This document shows positions 60,392-64,000 of a stretch of 64,000 bases of DNA, piece after piece. Within the stretch, counting starts at the first letter, position 1, and the number at the start of each line of letters is the position of its first letter. This stretch comes from Pyrrhoderma lamaoense. Taxonomy: Eukaryota; Basidiomycota; Agaricomycetes; Hymenochaetales; Hymenochaetaceae. A program made the position numbers and the translations under genes. The notes under the pieces were generated by a model. That model did not search any database, had not been told where the DNA came from, and was given only the letters and a program-made list of their open reading frames with translations. The stretch is from contig NBAZ01000030.1 of NCBI GenBank assembly GCA_002794735.1, positions 62,001 through 126,000 on the forward strand, given 5' to 3'.

Positions 60392-62474
60392 CTAATAGAG
60401 GTAATAATAAGATACTAAGAGAGAAACAGATGCAACTATGACAGCAAACGAAAGGTATAACGGGTATCTGAGAATTCCAACAGTAGATACCGCACTTTCT
60501 GGGACTGGTAGAGATGGGGGTAGTAGGAGGGTAGAATCGGTGGTGATTGTAAATGGGGCTTCTCGAAAGTAATATCCTCACCATCGGAAAATGAGATACA
60601 TTCTGTCCATAGATCACCTTCGTATCCCGAGAGTTTTATTTTTGTCGAGAAACGGGTGTTTAGAGTGCGTATGCATGGTCCGAATAGTAGAGAACGACGA
60701 AAGTCATAAGGAATCCAGGCGCGTAAATCATTGTAACTCTTACCCAGCCATCCAATACTGTCCATATACCATGTGCTTTGTTTTGGATGCTCAGTGATAG
60801 ACCATATTCAGATAACTCCATTCTTGGATGCTGTAGCAAACTCGACTGCTTCGCTATTGGACACCGGAGAGTAGGTTATCAAGGGAATAGAGAGTAGGCA
60901 AACGCTATATATTGTTTCACCGGATGCTGCGTTTCGCAGATAAATTTTACAAGAATATACCGAAGTGATCTCTATTCCGCTGGGTGAGAAGCAAACCAAG
61001 TGTGCACCCTGATTTATTGAGCCGTAGACAGATCGACCAGTTTCTGCATCCCATACTATAATTTCTTCAATAGATGCAGAGACGATACGAGAGCTATCGT
61101 GGGAGAAGTTCACGGACCCGGCCCGGCCTGAAAGGCCTTGTAGGGTGACAAGTTGCTCTCCACTCGATGCATCCCAAATGAGGATGGTATTATCCAACAA
61201 GTTTACTGCAATCTTCTTTCCATCCGAGGAGTAAACGAGTCTCTGGGAAGGTATAGAACAGAAGACGTCGCGTACAAACAGAGAAGGATATATCGATAAA
61301 TGACTAGTTGACCAGAGAAGGGGGACCCCTTTCCATCATTACACTAAGGACCTTCCACGCTTTGATTCCAGTACTCATTAATGCTACTACAAACTCTCCA
61401 TCAGGGGAAATGGAAACAAAGATGGCCTCTTCTGAAAGTCCTTCAAACTGCTCCTGAATAATTTTACTGGCTGCGTCCCACACTATAATATTATGCCTAG
61501 TGTCTCTTGACACTAGTCTTTCTCCATTCGCAGAGAACTTGACGAAGCTCATACGTATCCACTTTTCTTGGACTGGATTGACGAGAGGAACTCCAGTAAC
61601 TGCATCCTACACATGTATTCCTCCTGATGTTGCCGACATAATGCGTTTCCCGTCAGATGAGTATAAAATATCGTACAATATGCTTTTGTCGTCATTAATT
61701 CTCGCAATAGGTGGTCTCTCATCAATGCGTTCGACACGTACAGAGCACCGGGTTTTACCTGCTTCATATGATGCTGAGCGACGATAGAATTCTGCCGCAT
61801 CAAGGGAAGAAAGGACATATAGATGTGAGGGGTGCTTTGCAGCATCGGTTGGAGGAACGTTTCGGGTTGGTCAATAGCATCTTGCATAAAGGCTGTCAAT
61901 TGTAGGTGTTTGTACTAAAATACTCATCTGTTAGCTGACCCGTAACGCAAGTTTACGTCGAACAATGTACCGCAAGCCAGTCGATGGCACCATTCAATGA
62001 TACCCGTGCTTTCTCCCATGCTGAATATACCGACATAAAATGAGAATGCGATGCCTCTTCATAAGTAAGGCTCAGAATCTCGAATCAGAATAGTAGTCGA
62101 TTAAGAGCGAATGTTTCTAGCTTGCGGGACAACTTGTTCGTGAAAACAGCTTCTTGTAGGTGCAAGGCCCAATTCCTGCACACATATCGCAAATACCACG
62201 GAATATTTTCCGCTGTTCTCTTCTTGAGCTCGAGTACATCTATGTTCCTTCTGAACGACGTCTCCAAGTCACATGTATTGAATCGGAGATGCTTCTTCAT
62301 CACATCAAAACAAAGATGTGCGATCCACATTTTCTGTTCTTTTTCGTCGATAAACCAATGCTTCCCGTGTGTACTCTCTGACGTCAAGTAATCATATAAG
62401 GAGGCGTGGAATAGAATGGGCTGTCCAGGTTGGTTGGGATCAAACACAATCAGTGAGCGTAATGAAGTGAGGAT
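60392..62474 (-). pseudogene. NW15: NACHT-WD40 gene truncated by LTR6
   Basis: On the minus strand it starts in the middle of NACHT at 'TSLRSLIVFDPNQPGQPILFHASLYDYL', directly against LTR6; leader, Walker A and Walker B are gone. TGG to TGA at 62085 ends the NACHT part. The WD40 exon (from about 61918) resembles NW9 and has a one-base loss in KPGAL (about 61740), one extra base in a C-run near 61325, CGA to TGA at 60808 in GVIRIWS, and a frame change in the proline-rich spacer. The tail LSFAVIVASVSLLV is still readable in another frame, ending near 60392. Confidence 0.86.
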
Positions 62475-62918
62475 GAGGCTGTAGTGAGGGATCAGTCAAT
62501 TCCTCCCAGTCAACTCTCTGTCTTTTCACCCCCACCACCGATGTAGCTCTCTAATAGTCTCCTGTACTCTTTATCTACTTCTCTGCTGCTTTATTAGGCT
62601 GCCCGGGCGCGCTTGTAACGCTCTGACCGTATTGCAAGTCGTCCGGGCGGACTGAAATACGTACACTTTTACCTCAAACTACAGTCTCGGTCGGGGCTCT
62701 CTTCTCTACGTTTCTACTACTTACACTGGTCTTTGAAGTCTCAGCTCGCTTCAAGGTCTCTATCTTTCTCTACGCTCCGGCCGAAGTCGAGTTACTCGCT
62801 TTTTAGCCCTCAAATCTGAGCCTGAGCATCATGACTAGTGTAGACAGACTCTAAACCCCAAGTCCTTGCCACTAAATACGACACCAAGGTCAAATTCTGA
62901 CCAAAAGTTTAGTTTTCA
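62475..62918 (+). mobile_element. LTR6: 5'-truncated solo LTR-like element
   Basis: 444 bp, matching the 3' part of LTR2 from 'gaggctgtagt' to AAAAGTTTAGTTTTCA. Left flank is the broken NACHT exon of NW15 and right flank is the 3' end of NW16. The sharp join at 62475 marks a rearrangement through the element. Confidence 0.7.
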
Positions 62919-62932
62919 CCATCAAGTATATA

Positions 62933-64000
62933 TCATATATAATAATAAAATGTGAAGAGAGAAACGAATACGATGACGACAGCAAACGAAAGATAGTAAC
63001 GAGAGGTAATGTAGCACCCAGTAGATGTCAACATATTTGGTGCTGTATTCTCAGGGACTAGTGGAGGTGATGATGATGTGAGGGGTAGTGCTGGTAGTGC
63101 TTGCGGAAGGGGCTGCTTGAAAGTAATATCCTCACCCTCGGAAAATGTGAAGCATTCTGTCCATCGATCTCCTTCATATCCCGAGAAGTGTATTTTTGTC
63201 GAGAAACGGGTGTTTAGAGTGCGTATGCACGATCCAAACAGTAAAGAACGACTAATATCTCCGGGAATCCATATGAGTAAATTACCGTCACCTTTATCTA
63301 GCCATCTACCATAGCTCCCTTTCCACATGCTTTGTTCCGAGTGCTCATTGATAGACAATATTTGGATGATTCCATTCTCGAGTGCTATAGCAAAACTGAT
63401 TGATCCGTTGGTAGACACAGGAGAGCGGATTACTGATGTTCCTCCGGAAAACAGTTTAGAAAGAAATAAATGAGTTCCGTACGAGCAAGCACGAAAGATG
63501 ATTTCACCAGTAGATGTATTCCGCAGATAAATTGTGTTATCCAATGCTGATGTAGCCCACTTCTCAATTTCTGTACCCTTTTTAACCGGACCATAGACGA
63601 TTTGACCAGTTTTGGTATCCGAGATTATAAACCTCCTCCCAGATGCAGAGACAATACGAGAGCCATCGTGGGAGAATTGCACGAATTCAAACGAGTCTGA
63701 AAGGCCTTGTATCTCAAGAAGTTGCTTGCCGCTCAATGCATCCCAGATGGGGAAAGCAGATCTATGCGACCGGGGGGTTGTAACAAGGAGGGTTAACGTG
63801 GTAATCAAGGTGCCGGCAATCATTTTTCCGTCAGGTGAATAAACAAGGTCATAGTACTAGTGATTACAGTCTTCCGATTCCAATTCCGTTGATAAGCGTC
63901 CATCTTTGACCTTCCACACTCTGGTCCTAGTATCTAGTGATGCTGCTACATATTCTCCACCAGGATGAATGGCGACAGAGTAAACTTTTCCTGATAGCCC
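62933..64000 (-). pseudogene. NW16: WD40 C-terminal part with membrane segment (5' end outside window)
   Basis: On the minus strand the frame is open from the window edge through blade 3 (EYVAASLDTRTRVWKVKDGR) to a TAG at 63859-63857, then open again from there to 62933. It holds the remaining blades, the GYEGDRW cap, a proline-rich spacer and the tail YLSFAVVIVFVSLFTFYYYI. Blade 4 has an unusual Thr/Leu-rich insert (about 63750-63810). The frame is the same on both sides of the stop, so a single stop is the only clear lesion in view. NACHT and leader would lie beyond 64000. Confidence 0.8.

Overview
The window looks like nuclear DNA of a filamentous basidiomycete, most likely an Agaricomycete. 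The reasons are AT-rich intergenic DNA, very short GT-AG introns (49-60 nt) with CTRAY-like branch sites, and NACHT-WD40 STAND proteins that carry the 'APHIYxSLLPL' linker between NACHT and WD40 typical of that class. I cannot name a genus. No rRNA, tRNA, CRISPR or bacterial-type feature was seen.

Essentially every gene here belongs to one NOD-like receptor (NLR) family: 16 copies or remnants, called NW1-NW16 below. NW1-NW7 lie on the + strand (1-31 kb) and NW8-NW16 on the - strand (31.5-64 kb), with the strand switch at about 31.3 kb. Subfamily I (NW1-NW3) has a 14-repeat WD40 region (two seven-bladed propellers) and no membrane segment; NW2 appears fully intact (about 1,258 aa). Subfamily II (NW4-NW16) has about seven WD40 repeats, a proline-rich spacer and a conserved hydrophobic segment at the very C-terminus. 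Its gene model is an Asn/Gly-rich leader exon, an 18-33 nt microexon, a NACHT exon of about 1.5 kb, a phase-0 intron of about 55 nt, and a WD40 plus membrane-tail exon of about 1.5 kb.

Layout: 1-13 kb is a tandem duplication with an offset of about 8.08 kb (NW1, NW2, each followed by a WD40 remnant). 15-17.6 kb is the decayed NW3. 18.2-26.9 kb (NW4, LTR, NW5, NW6) is repeated in inverted, broadly colinear form at 48.7-57.8 kb (NW12, NW13, LTR, NW14). 27.8-34.8 kb is a convergent pair (NW7, NW8). 36-64 kb is a same-strand array of about 5-7 kb units. Six copies of a solo LTR-like element (TG...CA ends, TATA box, poly-C tract; about 720-765 bp when full length) lie at duplication edges and truncation points.

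Most copies are damaged, in two ways: single-base losses in short homopolymers, and stop codons explained by C:G to T:A changes. NW8, NW9 and NW14 each have only one homopolymer contraction in an otherwise open gene, so they may be functional or affected by assembly error. The most interesting pattern is modular. Two leader types and two NACHT types occur in all four combinations, and the leader exon, microexon and promoter seem to move as one cassette. NW5 and NW13 share an almost identical body but carry different leaders.
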